A model generated the notes under the pieces. It was given only the letters and a program-made list of their open reading frames with translations. It did not search any database and was not told where the DNA came from. The position numbers and the translations under genes were made by a program. From Onchocerca volvulus (lineage: Eukaryota > Nematoda > Chromadorea > Rhabditida > Onchocercidae): a stretch of DNA of 64,000 nucleotides. Below are positions 47,000 through 58,721 of this stretch, one piece after another. The stretch lies in NCBI GenBank assembly GCA_000499405.2, contig HG738138.1, positions 62,001 to 126,000 of the forward strand. Direction: 5' to 3'. Position 1 is the stretch's first letter; every line of letters starts with the position of its first letter.

Positions 47000-49900
47000 T
47001 ATCTGTCAAGCCTGAGGATTTATTTGCCTCTCTATTGGTTGGTGTTGACAAAAAACCACGCCTCTCGGGATCAACTAATTCGTCAATTTCATCCAAATTT
47101 TGCGCAAGAAGAAAACTGATGTTGAAGAAGAATTGTAAAAGAAAGTGCTCGAAATGGACAACCGAGGTTCCGTATTGTGCTGCTGGGAGAAGCCTTGAAT
47201 CACTGGGGAAATCAAAAGCTGATATGAAATCAGGCCCTCGGATTTCAACCTATCACACTCCCCAACATGCCCCACCTACCTCCATCACCAATCCGCAATG
47301 CTTCTTCATTTCACGCCCTATAGTCGTTCTCATACTGTAATTCCTACTGCTCCTTCACTCATCTGTGTTCTTATCGAACTGATCATTCTGAACTCATCCA
47401 GAATCCTCCACCTCTTATCCTCTTCGTCTCCTCACTTATCGTCCCGTTTGCTTACTATTAAATTGTTGCGGTAAAGAGTGTGAGCTAACGGCCATTCTAT
47501 GTTACTATTTATACTTACTTGCTTTTTCCTAGCCAATTCCGCAAAAGACTAAAATGACGGCGGAAGATGAAATATTTCAGTCAAGTTTGAATTGTTGCCA
47601 TCGTAATATTACTTGAAATAACTGACTTTTTTTTAATGTACTTTAGCAGCAAATGACGAATTTCTTTATGACAAAGTTTTTCTTCATTTTTGTAACATTG
47701 TTCATCAATATTACCGGTACTGTTTGTCAGATAAACATTCACATATGTAATAGTAATAGTTATTTTGTACTTATAAAAATATTGTATTGCTATTTTCATT
47801 TTTCAGTCATTCAGATTTCATTATGCTGGATGGTTTCTACTTATCAGTTCTGTACTTTTTAACGCATGATAATTATATTTGTTTCATATTGATTTCGTTC
47901 CCAAAGGATTGATTCTGAAGACATGAATTATTAGTCACAAAAATTTGGACATTCAGTTCTCAACGAAACGAATTTTGCGCAATTGTTCCTTATTAAACTT
48001 TCTTATTTTAGAACTGCTCCACAACACTATTTCGATGATAACATCTATTACTTTCCTGAAACGAATTTAATACTATTAGGATAAATTGACAGTTATTTTT
48101 ACCATTGTGAAAGAGATCTGAAAATATTGTATCAGGAGTATTAATATATCTTTACTATCGAATACTCGACATTTCTCATTTCTTTATTTTCAGTTTAGTG
48201 TAGCGATCAACAATTTCCCCAGTTTTGGTGTAATTTTCCTCTGCAACTGATATTTTACTAACAACAACAAAAGCTTGTGTACAATAAAGTGGTATTTATT
48301 AATGATGTATTCAGATACACTGTCATCATAAGACAAATATTTTGAGATTTGTATGATTGAAAGGCCTACACTTTAAATTTAAATCAAAAACTGGACTCAA
48401 TCTCGCTATTAGAAGAAATATAATGCGTCATCAAATACATATGGCATGATGCATTATGAATATAGTTTCGTGGTACTGATATCGTATGGAATTTGACAGT
48501 CTGTCAATTTAAAATACTAAACGTTATGCAGATTTGAATGCTCAAATTTATTTGCCAGTGACAAAAATAAGTAATAGCGAGTTAAAATTGTTACAAAAAT
48601 GAAAATTGGGTAGGCTAGGATATTTAAATAAATGTTTAGAAGCTAAGTTAAAAAGAATAGCTTAGAATGGAGATGCAATGAAATGACTCATTTGGGAATT
48701 GGGCCATATCGGACTCGATGTTAGCTGACAACTCGACAAAGTATTCAGATGTATTCGCAAGCATCTTTTCAAAGCTAATATTAGTCAAAGCCAAAAAATT
48801 CTGCAATGTTTATATACAAGCAAACGATTGAATTTCGGGATTTTTATAGTGTTTGGAGAAGAACAGCAGGGAATTCCCATAGCTTTCAAATAATATCTTA
48901 ATACCGCGAGTATTAAGGAGAAGACTCTTCTATTTCAAATAGAGAAGTTCAAACAGATAAATTGTACGACAATCACTTGAACAAATTATTGCCATCAGCG
49001 AATCAAACATATTGAAGAAAAAATTTTGTTCTGTTCAAAATCGATCTAGTAAAGGTCTGATGAGCGGGTGCAATCTAAAAGATATGAAAGAAAATTTGTC
49101 AGCTTAGATGAAATTTCGATTAGTTGGTCATGGGATTATTAAAAATAAGAGTAAGATACAAACGATCAGCCTAGGAGCAGCTCGATTAAATGAAATTCAA
49201 GAGATTATTGGCTGACTCATCCATTTCATATAGGCAGTTTTGCACTAAAAATTTTAAATCGATCTACTGCAGGATAGCGATCTTTTTGAGATAGCAGACC
49301 AAAAGAAACTGTTTTCGACTCATTGAATGTGGTAAAGCAATTAAGCAATATCTACACTGGAATAAAAAAAGTCAACATTCATTTAAGGAAGTTTAGTTTT
49401 TTCAATTTTTTCATTTCCATTAAACTTTTATTCTCTCAAAAGTTTAATAACTAGTTTGTCATTATAATTATAAGGCATATCATAATTCAGTTTTAAGCTA
49501 AAATATGCTACTCCAATTCTAGTGCGATCAAGTCCAGGTGGAAAGTTTGTAGCAGTAGATTATCTGTTTTCCAATGCAGCAAATATTTTAAAAATTTGGT
49601 AAAGTGGCAAGCTTATTTATTTATTTATTTGTATATATAATGATATTCTTTAAATCGATATAATTATTTTACAGTACCTTTTTCAATAATTGAGTGGGAT
49701 GAACTCTCCAAGGAAATGCCTAAAACATTATTGAAAACATTCATCATGAAAGACAAGTCTTGATATCTTCTAGGCTGTTTTTTCTGGCAATCGAGCAGCA
49801 TATTTTAAAAAGTATTCACAGGAAGATTTCCAGTTGCAGAAACAAAACACTTTGTCTCTGCAAAATACTTTATTGCTTGTCAGGTCATATATGTTTGTTG

Positions 49901-51769
49901 ATTAGATCTGCTTATCACAGTGCTTTTTACTCCTTACGTTCAGTGCCACTACATTCAGACATTATTGGCATTCTGTTCCGTAAATCTTACAAATATTTTC
50001 ATTTTAGATTATAGCATTATTTCCGTAACCTTATTTGCAAGTCCACTAATTATGGAATTGTTGAAACATTTGTCAGAAGTATTTTCCTTAATTAAAGGCA
50101 AGCTATCATGCGTGTGTTTCCTTGGGAAACCACAGTAACAGCAGTTTATGAATCTTTTCAAACATGAACGATATGCAATTCAAGATTTCCTCTAAGTGCA
50201 CAATAATATACAGCGAAATCGTTCTTTGAAACTTTTTATCGGACACTGTGTAAATCAGTGAATCAATAAATAAATTGAAATTGTAAATTGCAAATTGCAG
50301 ATGAGAAACAAAGCAAGAGTGAGCATGCATTGCGCATTTGCAATCAAGCGACCTTTTTTCCATGTCTTTTTAAAACTACTTAAAAGTTTCACTTTTCTAA
50401 ATTTTGGATCTTAGAATGTTTACGAAGTTGAAATCAAACCAACGAACTAGATTATTAAGAAAAGTGTATCAAAATAATACATTTTTGGATTCTTAGAATA
50501 GACATATGAAGTTAATTGTGTAAAAAACAGGAAAATTGGCAGCCAACAAAACAGGAACACTGTTGCAAATTACTGAAATCATATTTCCTTGAAGTATTTT
50601 CTAATTGAGTGTGACTTAAATTTCTCCAAGAAGAATATTTGAACTAATCAAGTATTCCGCCAAAATTAGTGTTGTTTTCTGTTCAAATCTTAATTTCCGA
50701 GCACTTTCTTGATAAACTGTTCTTTGAGTGCTCTCGGTATGGCCATTTTCTAGCTTCCAATAATTCGACTATATTCTGCCCGTTTATTAAGCTACCAATC
50801 ATTTTGCTGTTGATTTTCATCAACAAATTATAAATTCAAACGATGTTAGCAATAATAAGCTTTCTTTTACATCCAAAATTTGGGAATATTTATTTCCCGC
50901 CTGACGTAATACATAGCTTTGCAGGCTAACCTTGCCCAACACTTAATTCCTGCTTAATAAGCAAATTTTAGATCTAAAAGCCCAAGTATGCAACATTTAG
51001 AGAAATATTATAGAAATAACTTCTATTTCAACTATAAACAAGTAATAAAATATAGCACAAGCTACACGATCAACTAAAATAATCTCGCATCAGAGTCAAT
51101 TATTTCAAGCAGTATGAGTTACTTCTTTCCAATATTTTATCTTTTCTACAACTTCTCTGGAGGATTATTTTAACAATGTTAAATCTATGATATTGATTCA
51201 CAAGAACATGCTTGAATTTAATTCCGAAAACTTATGATTATTTATGTCTGATTATGAAAAAACTTCTGATTGCGATTGTGGAGCAGTTTTCTTAAACTGT
51301 ACTATTACTTGTTACAAATTTCAGAAAAATGAACTGCTGTCGCAGGATGATAAGAAACACTCTCTTTCTTGAGAATGTTGAATGATAGATTTGTTTTGAC
51401 CTCTTCCAAACTATTCTCTGTCTCTTACTTCAATACTGTTTGTACCATGGCCATTGTTGATCACAGGAACAGTCGATATAAGGTAAAAAATTGCGAAGTG
51501 TTCACCAAACAGTTTAAAATATGATTTTGATGGATGAATTGAATCTAAATAAATTTCTAAAACTAACTCGATGGCAGTGTAAGCTCGTTAAAAAATATTT
51601 TCGATTAATTGATAACTTCAGAAATGAATAAAAATGAAACAAATACAGAGATGATGTATATTTTTCATGATCTTTACATTTGTGTCAGTAATAAAGTGCC
51701 AGCAGAAAATCAATTTCAAGATTTCATTTCGGAAATGAAATGTCATTTTGGGATCGAATTGTTGCCAGA
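47000..51769. other. Upstream region of unc-3 and AT-rich intergenic DNA
   Basis: No exon I can support. A + strand frame near 49760-50140 (with SAYHSAFYSLRSVPLHSD) is open but not recognised and is interrupted soon after; it may be a decayed coding fragment. The part nearest unc-3 is presumed promoter. Confidence 0.4.
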
Positions 51770-51825
51770 ATCAATCTAATTATGAACTTCTTACCTTTTC
51801 CTCCTGGCGCATCTAAAAAGAAGAT

Positions 51826-52071
51826 TTATCCAACTTCCTTACTGACAGTTTGCATTATTTGATCGTAAATTCCTTTTTGCGTTAGCTTAGGAATATTAAA
51901 CGTTAGCTTAGGAATATTTGATTGCACATATGACAAAAGATCAGTCGTGTTGTAATTTAGTTTGCGACGCAATTCTACATCGAACGAAGCAGCAGCAGAT
52001 CGATTCGGTGATGGCAATCCCAATTGATCGGGAATCTTGTTCGCGATTTGTAAACACAAGTCTTCATTCAT
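51826..52071 (-). pseudogene. Helitron helicase fragment
   Basis: Open block of 81 codons with LGLPSPNRSAAASFDVELRR and DLLSYVQSNIPKLT, typical of the start of Helitron helicases. A short local duplication (NIPKLT appears twice, about 18 bp) is visible. The ATP-binding loop that follows reads APGGKGKK where APGGTGKT is expected, so activity is unlikely. Confidence 0.85.
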
Positions 52072-52399
52072 TATCTATGCTTCATTGTAGATTTCTGCTG
52101 TGAAATCCACGTTCATATTTGAATTTTCGCTGCTATTCGATGGAGAAGATCGTCAGCCATATGCGATTTATATTTCTCCCATAACTCTGTTGAAGATGAA
52201 GGAAAGCAGGCGGTCAATATGATTGCAAACGTGTTCGAATTTGTTTGATGTAACGTGTTGCATGCGTGATTAATGCATGCATCCTAGCATTGGTCCTTCT
52301 CCAATAAATTCAAAGCTTGACATGCACTGCGGAAAGTAGCATGTGTAGCGCCAGTTGACAATTTTTAATTGCTGGAAGAGATTGGACCGAGCACATTTA

Positions 52400-52740
52400 C
52401 TAACAATATACGAAGAAGCATTCGTCTTGATTAAGATGCACGCTGTACAATCTGCTTATCGTAATTTGTTTGAATACGCCAGGTCGCCCGTTAACTTGTT
52501 TTCCTCTTTTGCGTCGTTCAAATGATTTTCTACTCGCATTCCATGTGTAATACCTAGGCACTTCCGAATATAACGATGTTTTCGCAAATGCGTCATTTTG
52601 ACATAATGTGAAGAAAGCAGTTAACGTTGTAGACGGTGGATTCAGGGCTATTTGTTGCACATTTGCAGCTGTGAAATAAACGCGTTGTCCATATTCTAGA
52701 TGTACTGCTAAGTGAAAAACAGCTGAACTTTGTTCATGTA
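52400..52740 (-). pseudogene. Helitron central fragment
   Basis: Open block with HLAVHLEYGQRVYFTAANV, then TTLTAFFTLCQNDAFAKTSL, then VPRYYTWNASRKSFERRKRG, as in Helitron polyproteins between the Rep and helicase parts. It ends at a stop near 52400 after DECFFVYC. Confidence 0.85.
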
Positions 52741-52852
52741 TAGGAAATGAAAGAATTAGCCATATAGCTTCATTGCTGCTTTTGTGTCTTCCAGCCCAAT
52801 ACTGTGCGATTTTATCGATATGTTATACCGCATTTCTATCACTTCTCTCTTG

Positions 52853-53215
52853 CTAAACGCCAAAAACTGCTATGTCGCTGCCTTTATTCACGTATTTAAC
52901 AATGTATTTGATCGATTTAACGCAATTACAGTATTCCATGTTTATGTGCGCTTTGTTTGCTTTTAATAGCAAAGGCGAATATGGAACAAACCACCGGTTA
53001 TTTGCTTCGATGTCATCATTCGACACTTGTATAATTGATAATTTACCATCATCTTCTGCTAATCTTCTTCTGTATAAAAGATATCCATCGTTTCTTGTAA
53101 CTGTGTTGAATAATAATGCTCGAAGATATCGCTTAGAGCATTTCCTGTCTATCATGCATGGTGAATTTGGATTCAGTGTACCGCAAGGTCCATGTATCAT
53201 ATTTTTTGTCACAAA
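52853..53215 (-). pseudogene. Helitron Rep-region fragment
   Basis: Open block of about 119 codons beginning VTKNMIHGPCG and containing NDGYLLYRRRLAEDDGK, NNRWFVPYSPLLLKANKAHI and KYVNKGSDIAVFGV. Just upstream (53230-53531) further Helitron blocks are present but separated by stops. Confidence 0.87.
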
Positions 53216-54243
53216 GTTACGATTTCTGTGCCGAACGACGTCATTTCAAAGTACGAATTGTATTTCATGATTTTAGATAGGAAACGCTTTGATTCGGCGG
53301 TGTATCCGGCAAGCAAAGTTTTTAATGGCTCTGGTAGTTCTTCAAGTTGTGGCAGTTTATTTATTTATTTATTTTTTCGACAGCGCAATACATTTCTTTC
53401 GTTTTTCCATTAAATTTCAGAGCCTTGCAATAAAGACATACTTAAGTCATAGTGCCGATGAGAACTTGCGGACTCAAATTATAATCATCAGCTGGGTTGT
53501 ACCGGAATGCAGGGCGATCATAATCGCGTGATTGCTAAACACGGAGTCGTCTTTGACGTTGATCAAGAAATACTTAAAGCTGAAGTGGAGCGACATAATT
53601 TCAAAGTGACGATAAACATGTTTACCACCAAAACGCTCCAATTCACAAATAAATGAAAAGATCGACGGAGCAATAGCAACAGTTCAGAGTTCCAAGGGTT
53701 CCAGTTCAACAGTTCAAAACGACGCACCAGTAGCAACAATCCGACAATTCACTTGAATATTATTCTTCTCTATCAGTGACAATGTAAAAAATAACCAGTG
53801 ATCAATTTGCCTGGATGTTTTCCAATAATTGTTTGTTGCGAAGATTCACTCTTCATCAATCAAGAAAACCTTTCTCAACAGCAATCATCTTTGTCACAAA
53901 AGAATCTCCTCACACCTATTGCTGACGTATCCGAATCATAATAGCAAGAATCAATCTCCAATCCAACCGAACTACAAATCAAATTACAAAAAACCAGTTT
54001 TTTTTTCTCCAACACTAGAAACATGCCCTTTCCCTTTCTTTTTTTCCACTTAATCAACTGATCTACAGCAACGCGTGCATAAAAACATGCGCTTATTCAA
54101 ATGCAACGTTGTGTTAAAATTTCAAAGCAATAGGTAAGACTTTCGATATCTAAGATTTTGAATTTGAAATTCTGAAGGTCTAGGAACTTTCGGAAGTTTA
54201 AGATTTTGAACAAAACGAACATTGATATTTTTATGTATATAGA

Positions 54244-54300
54244 CTAGCTGGAGTCGGACACGCGAAGCGTGGCCGCCCCTATAGACTAGCGAGCGTGGTC
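54244..54300 (-). mobile_element. Helitron-like 3' terminus with hairpin, abutting the Helitron 5' end
   Basis: Read on the - strand, CCACGCTTCGCGTG forms a short hairpin, followed by TCCGACTCCAG and CTAG directly before the TC that starts the next element. Helitron 3' ends typically carry a hairpin and CTRRT. A second CTAG followed by TCTATAG lies about 42 nt upstream, so the end structure is partly duplicated. Confidence 0.55.
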
Positions 54301-54305
54301 GATCC

Positions 54306-54930
54306 AGTTATTAATAAATAAAAATGCGATTTTGTCTCGCCGAAACCAGCGTTGCCAATCATGTTGCAAAATTAAAACGAAACTTAGTTCAGCAAAACTT
54401 TCCTTTATCTGAGATAACGCAGGTCAGCTCATCTGCCAGTATTATTGAATTATAATACTACTAAATTAGAATTCCGTAGCAATTTTTATGAACTGTGTGG
54501 AAATGTGAACATATTGTATTAATTGTATCTCCAAGTTAATAAATTACTCCGACAAGTCTATTTAATGTTTACTGTTAATTAGATGAACTGAGAGCCATAT
54601 TACAAACAGAAGCAGAATTTAAAAACAAAGTCATTGGTGTCATCAGCTGATGTTTTAAAATGCCTGATATGTCACTTTGAAAGCAGTCAATGATTTGGAT
54701 CCAATATTTTTCCAATGAAAATATCATCCTAAAAATGCAAAATAGCATCTGATGAATACAGGAAGCAATAAAAAGCATTGAATTCATTGAAATTATCGAT
54801 GGTTCGATGTCTTTATGCTGCGAAATGCCATCAATTTGTTATTTGTATTTAATTTATATATAACATTGTGTGACTGATATGTCACAAATCTTTGTTATAA
54901 TGAATCATTTTTCGATTTTCGCGCATAAAA
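54306..54930. repeat. Dispersed repeat R, copy 1
   Basis: Diverged direct copy of 61410-62050. Shared blocks include AATTAAAACRAAACTTAGTT, the CATTGARTTYATTGAAATT segment and GATGGTTCGA. No ORF. The copies lie outside the tandem receptor pseudogenes A and B, one on each side. Confidence 0.75.
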
Positions 54931-56229
54931 TGATCATATCTTCAGTCATTCTTCAATGCCAAAGACGATCTTTTACTTTTTCGAAATTAATTTAAAGTTT
55001 TACGTTTTATAATTTCATAGCTCATGGAAGTTATTGATTATATGGGTATTTGAATAATCGGTTTCTTTCTGCTATCTCTAAATGCCGATGCTCTCATAGC
55101 TTCTAAAAGCTAACCAGAAATCTACTAAGATGTGGATTTCGAGAACTTGACACTGTTAAGATCATTCCCATATCAATAGAAAATTTTTCTGTTCTCAATT
55201 TTTGAGAAGACAAACCAAATTGATTTTTTTTTTCTTTGATTTCGTTTTTCGATAAATGACATACATTTCAAAAATTTAAGTTCCGAAAACTTACACAATG
55301 TACGTCTAATTTTTTATGATCTCCCAATTTTTGTATGAACAATCGATAAATCAATAAATAATTCAAGAGACTTGTTATTTCTACACGAAATAGAAAGCAA
55401 TCTAACTTAGATAATTTTCCTTTTCTGTCAAACGACATTTTCCAAAAGACCACAGCAAAGTTCTACAAGATGATCAAGAACAATTAAATTTTTAATTTCG
55501 ATTAGATCTACTCAAATTTTTTCTCATGGAGCTTCCAACCAAAAATAGTGTTCAAGTGTGTTTCGATTTTTAGTATCCAAAAATTTTTCTATTTCAATCG
55601 AAAGCTTCGCATTTTTTTTTAATAAATCCATCATATCAACATGATTATGCCTTTTTTCTTACTAGTTATCGTATTATTTTATCTTTTAAAGTGCTATTAC
55701 GGAAAATAGGACAAATTGTACGGAGTTGTAAGTAAATAAGTTCCAAATTCTATATCCTCGTCTTTCGAAAAAGAGGAAATGAAATATGATTCATTGCCTA
55801 GGATTTTTCCATGACGATTAATTACTTCATGGTTCATTTCGTCTTAAGTTCGCATCGGAAACTGAAGAATAAGAAAGCAAAGAAAAAAATACTGAGATAA
55901 CTCGGTAATTGTTGAAATGAAATAACAGTATTTTATTTCGATTTTACTACAAAGCATCAAAACATTAAAGTCATTGAAAACAAACAAATAAATTTAGTTA
56001 CTATTAAATTTGAGTTATTTACTCAAACACAATTTCAAAAATTTTAATTTAAAAATGAAATACAAAAATGGCTGGTCACTATAATTAACATTAATATTTA
56101 ATATAATAATAATAAAAAAAATGTCTTATGATAGCTGGAAATGTTCAATTTAAAAACAAGAATGCAGAGCAATTCAATATTTTGTGATAGTGAGAAGCCA
56201 ATGAAAGTTCGTGGTTGATGTTATACTTA
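54931..56229. other. AT-rich spacer
   Basis: No exon or repeat I can support. Confidence 0.4.
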
Positions 56230-58030
56230 CTGCCCAGGAACTTATTTTCTAAATCAATTTGCGGTTGAAAATTAGAAGCACTAATCTGAAAGTCAAACAA
56301 ACAATATTATTCAGGCAACTATGGAAAGTGAATATAATATGGAAAAACAATCTGATAGAGCCAAACACAAAGATTTCGGAGATTTTCTTGTTAAACCTGA
56401 AATCCACAAAAATACTAAAGGAAATCCATATAACTTAATCGATAAAATCATAACAATAATGAATAAGCAATTAGGATTCTTGCTGAAATAATTATGATTT
56501 CAGTCAGAAAACAATAAAGCATCTCTTATCTGTCTGCTGTCTCAGAATCCATGTAATTGTTCTCGTTGCAAACAGGAGTCATTTATTCGTAAATACAAAT
56601 GGATGAAGGCCCAATATGATAATATATGAGATATAGATGAAACTAAGCAAACATGGCTACAAAAGTAATTGTACTGTATTATGCGATATTGAAATCTGTA
56701 TTTATAACAAAGTTGTAGAGATTCAAATCACTAATACCTACTTTATTATACATGATCACTATCACAATCGTCACAAAAATACAGTGTTGAAAGAGATAGA
56801 GGTTTCATCGATTGATTTTAGCAATTTTAACAATCATTCGAGCTTCCCTTTCGATCCTTTGATTAAGCTCATTTTCTCCATAATATTTAAATTTCTGTTT
56901 ACTACCTGCTTGACAATATCTCTCTTTCTTTGATGGTATCACTACTGGAAATTGTAGCATTTCATTGCATTGTCTGAAATTCAAGAAAAAGTTACTGGAA
57001 ACTGGTTTGTATTTCAACCAGGGTCTGAATTACAAGAAAAAAGAAAAACGCATGAAGATTATTGATGGCAGTATGAAGTAAGTTGATAATGCAGTCATTT
57101 ATCAAGAATAAACTTACTTTTCGATTTGCAAGTACTTCGACCAAAATAATGATATCCAAGCATACTGTTGTTTATAATATAAGTACTGCTAATGTAGCAC
57201 ATATATTACTATAATAAGAAATTTGACAGGAAAAGCGATAAGATGAATGTTCATTGAAAGAAAGCGAACAATCTTCTGTAAATTTTCTTATAAGCATCGC
57301 CATAAAATAAATTAACATTCAATAAAATTAACAATGTGAGTAATTTATACCACTAATTACATTCTGTTATGAGATTCCCCGAAATCTGAGAACGACGATT
57401 CGTCTGAGTATTATTAAGATAACGATAAAAACTTGTAATATTCTGACAGATCTCCATTTTATCAAATCAGAATATGCTAAAATAGCTATCAGAGTTATTT
57501 TAATTGAGTAACCTTTGTTTAATTTTGAAAAATTCATCTCAAATTTTATTATCACATGACATTCTCAAAATTATCGATAAAATCTTTTCTTCACGAATGT
57601 TGCAAAATGTAAGGTCCATGTAGCATTACCAAATCATTTAATGCTTAAGAAAAGTAAGAATGTTTTTCTACTGTAATATGCTTACTGTGAAAGTACATCT
57701 TGCATATGATCGTTTCGTGTCCACAAGATGATTCGAATGATGAAAACCCTTGTTTCGGACCGTAACTGATTGTTTCTCATTGGATATACAACAGCACACA
57801 GTCGATTAAAGACGGTGAAGAAATGTATAAAAAATGAGCCATAATATGGCACATTCACTAAGAACCAACCCTATCAATTGTGCCAAAAACAATTCTGATG
57901 ACGACAGCACTGAAGATTTTCTGAAACAAAATTTTCCGAATAAATAAGAATGAACTTCACGGATGAAAAAAAGGAATATCTAACAAACAAGCGTAACTTA
58001 CGGTTACATTCAAAAAACAAGCGTAGCATA
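56230..58030 (-). pseudogene. srx-like 7TM chemoreceptor pseudogene A
   Basis: Remnant of a nematode chemoreceptor-type GPCR, best resembling the Srx group. The TM2-TM3 exon (about 57925-57680) reads SELFLAQLIG, then shifts frame to FFTVFNRLCAVVYPMRNNQL, the usual NR(L/F)CA(I/V)xxP signature. A later exon (about 57290-57120) has TEDCSLSF, with a stop before DIIILVEVLANRK and a GTAAGT donor. The next exon begins at about 56980 after TTTCAG and contains SKKERYC. The last exon is at about 56284-56230. The TM1 exon is not found. Exon order and spacing match copy B, so the two are tandem duplicates. The frameshift and stop argue against function. Confidence 0.7.
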
Positions 58031-58721
58031 CACAGTGTCACTTTTCTTTCTGATCGTCACAAATTTGTAGGGTTGAATTCTGTTCTCAGTTCTCACAGGT
58101 TCCTTCAATTTTGTTGCTTCACTCACTTGGAAACGAAGCTCAAACTTGAGTAATCAAACCTTTATTATGATAAATTTGTTAATCAACGAACGTATCAATT
58201 ATACAACAATACAATTCCGATAATATCAAGGGACAACTTTCATGAAAAGAACACAATGCGAAAAAAAGGATATATGGTTACGCAATAAAAAAAAAATCTA
58301 ATACCACGCTCGTGACTATCCATTCTTTGAAATGATTTTTGTGCTCAGGATCATCTTCTTCTTTTTGGATGGAGAATACTGATACCATTTTCGGGTACAG
58401 GAAAGCTCCTTTTTATCTCAGGATAAGCACCTTTTTAGTGCATGAGAATGTGCTTGTGGTTACCCGCATGATGAAAGAGAGCTTTTTTTAAAGCTCACTG
58501 ACTTGATGAACAAAAAAATGCTTTCACAATTAATTTCAATTTTAAACTAAAATACCAAAATGCCATTTGTTATAATGACAGCTAATATTTCATACATTAA
58601 TATAAGAAAAATTATCTTATTTTGATTAAAGATGATCAATCCAGCAATAAGAATTTAGAATAAGATGACAATTCAAAATCTTGCGTCGATATTTTGCCGA
58701 AAATAAGGTTGTTGGTGCTAC
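58031..58721. other. Spacer between receptor pseudogenes
   Basis: AT-rich; nothing recognised beyond short A runs. Confidence 0.4.

Larger units (their letters stand above)
51770..54243 (-). mobile_element. Decayed autonomous Helitron
   Basis: Rolling-circle transposon remnant on the - strand. It carries the end of the Helitron-like N-terminal/Rep part and the start of the Pif1-type helicase. Recognisable blocks, in order: NPADDYNLSPQVLIGTMT (about 53500); LPQLEELPEPLKTLLAGYTA and SKRFLSKIMKYNSYFEMTSFG (53360-53230); VTKNMIHGPCG to YIVKYVNKGSDIAVFGV (53215-52853); GQRVYFTAANVQQIALNPPS through SEVPRYYTWNASRK (52700-52400); LWEKYKSHMADDLLHRI (about 52150); NKIPDQLGLPSPNRSAAASF through YDQIMQTV (52071-51826); and FFLDAPGGKG (about 51810), a damaged Walker A. 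Several stops and frameshifts separate the blocks, and a large internal part of the N-terminal region is missing. The likely 5' terminus TCTATATACATAAAA begins at 54243. The 3' terminus was not found. Confidence 0.85.

Noticed and set aside
52784..53413. + strand frames over the Helitron
   Set aside because: Shadows of the - strand Helitron blocks, which carry the conserved sequence.
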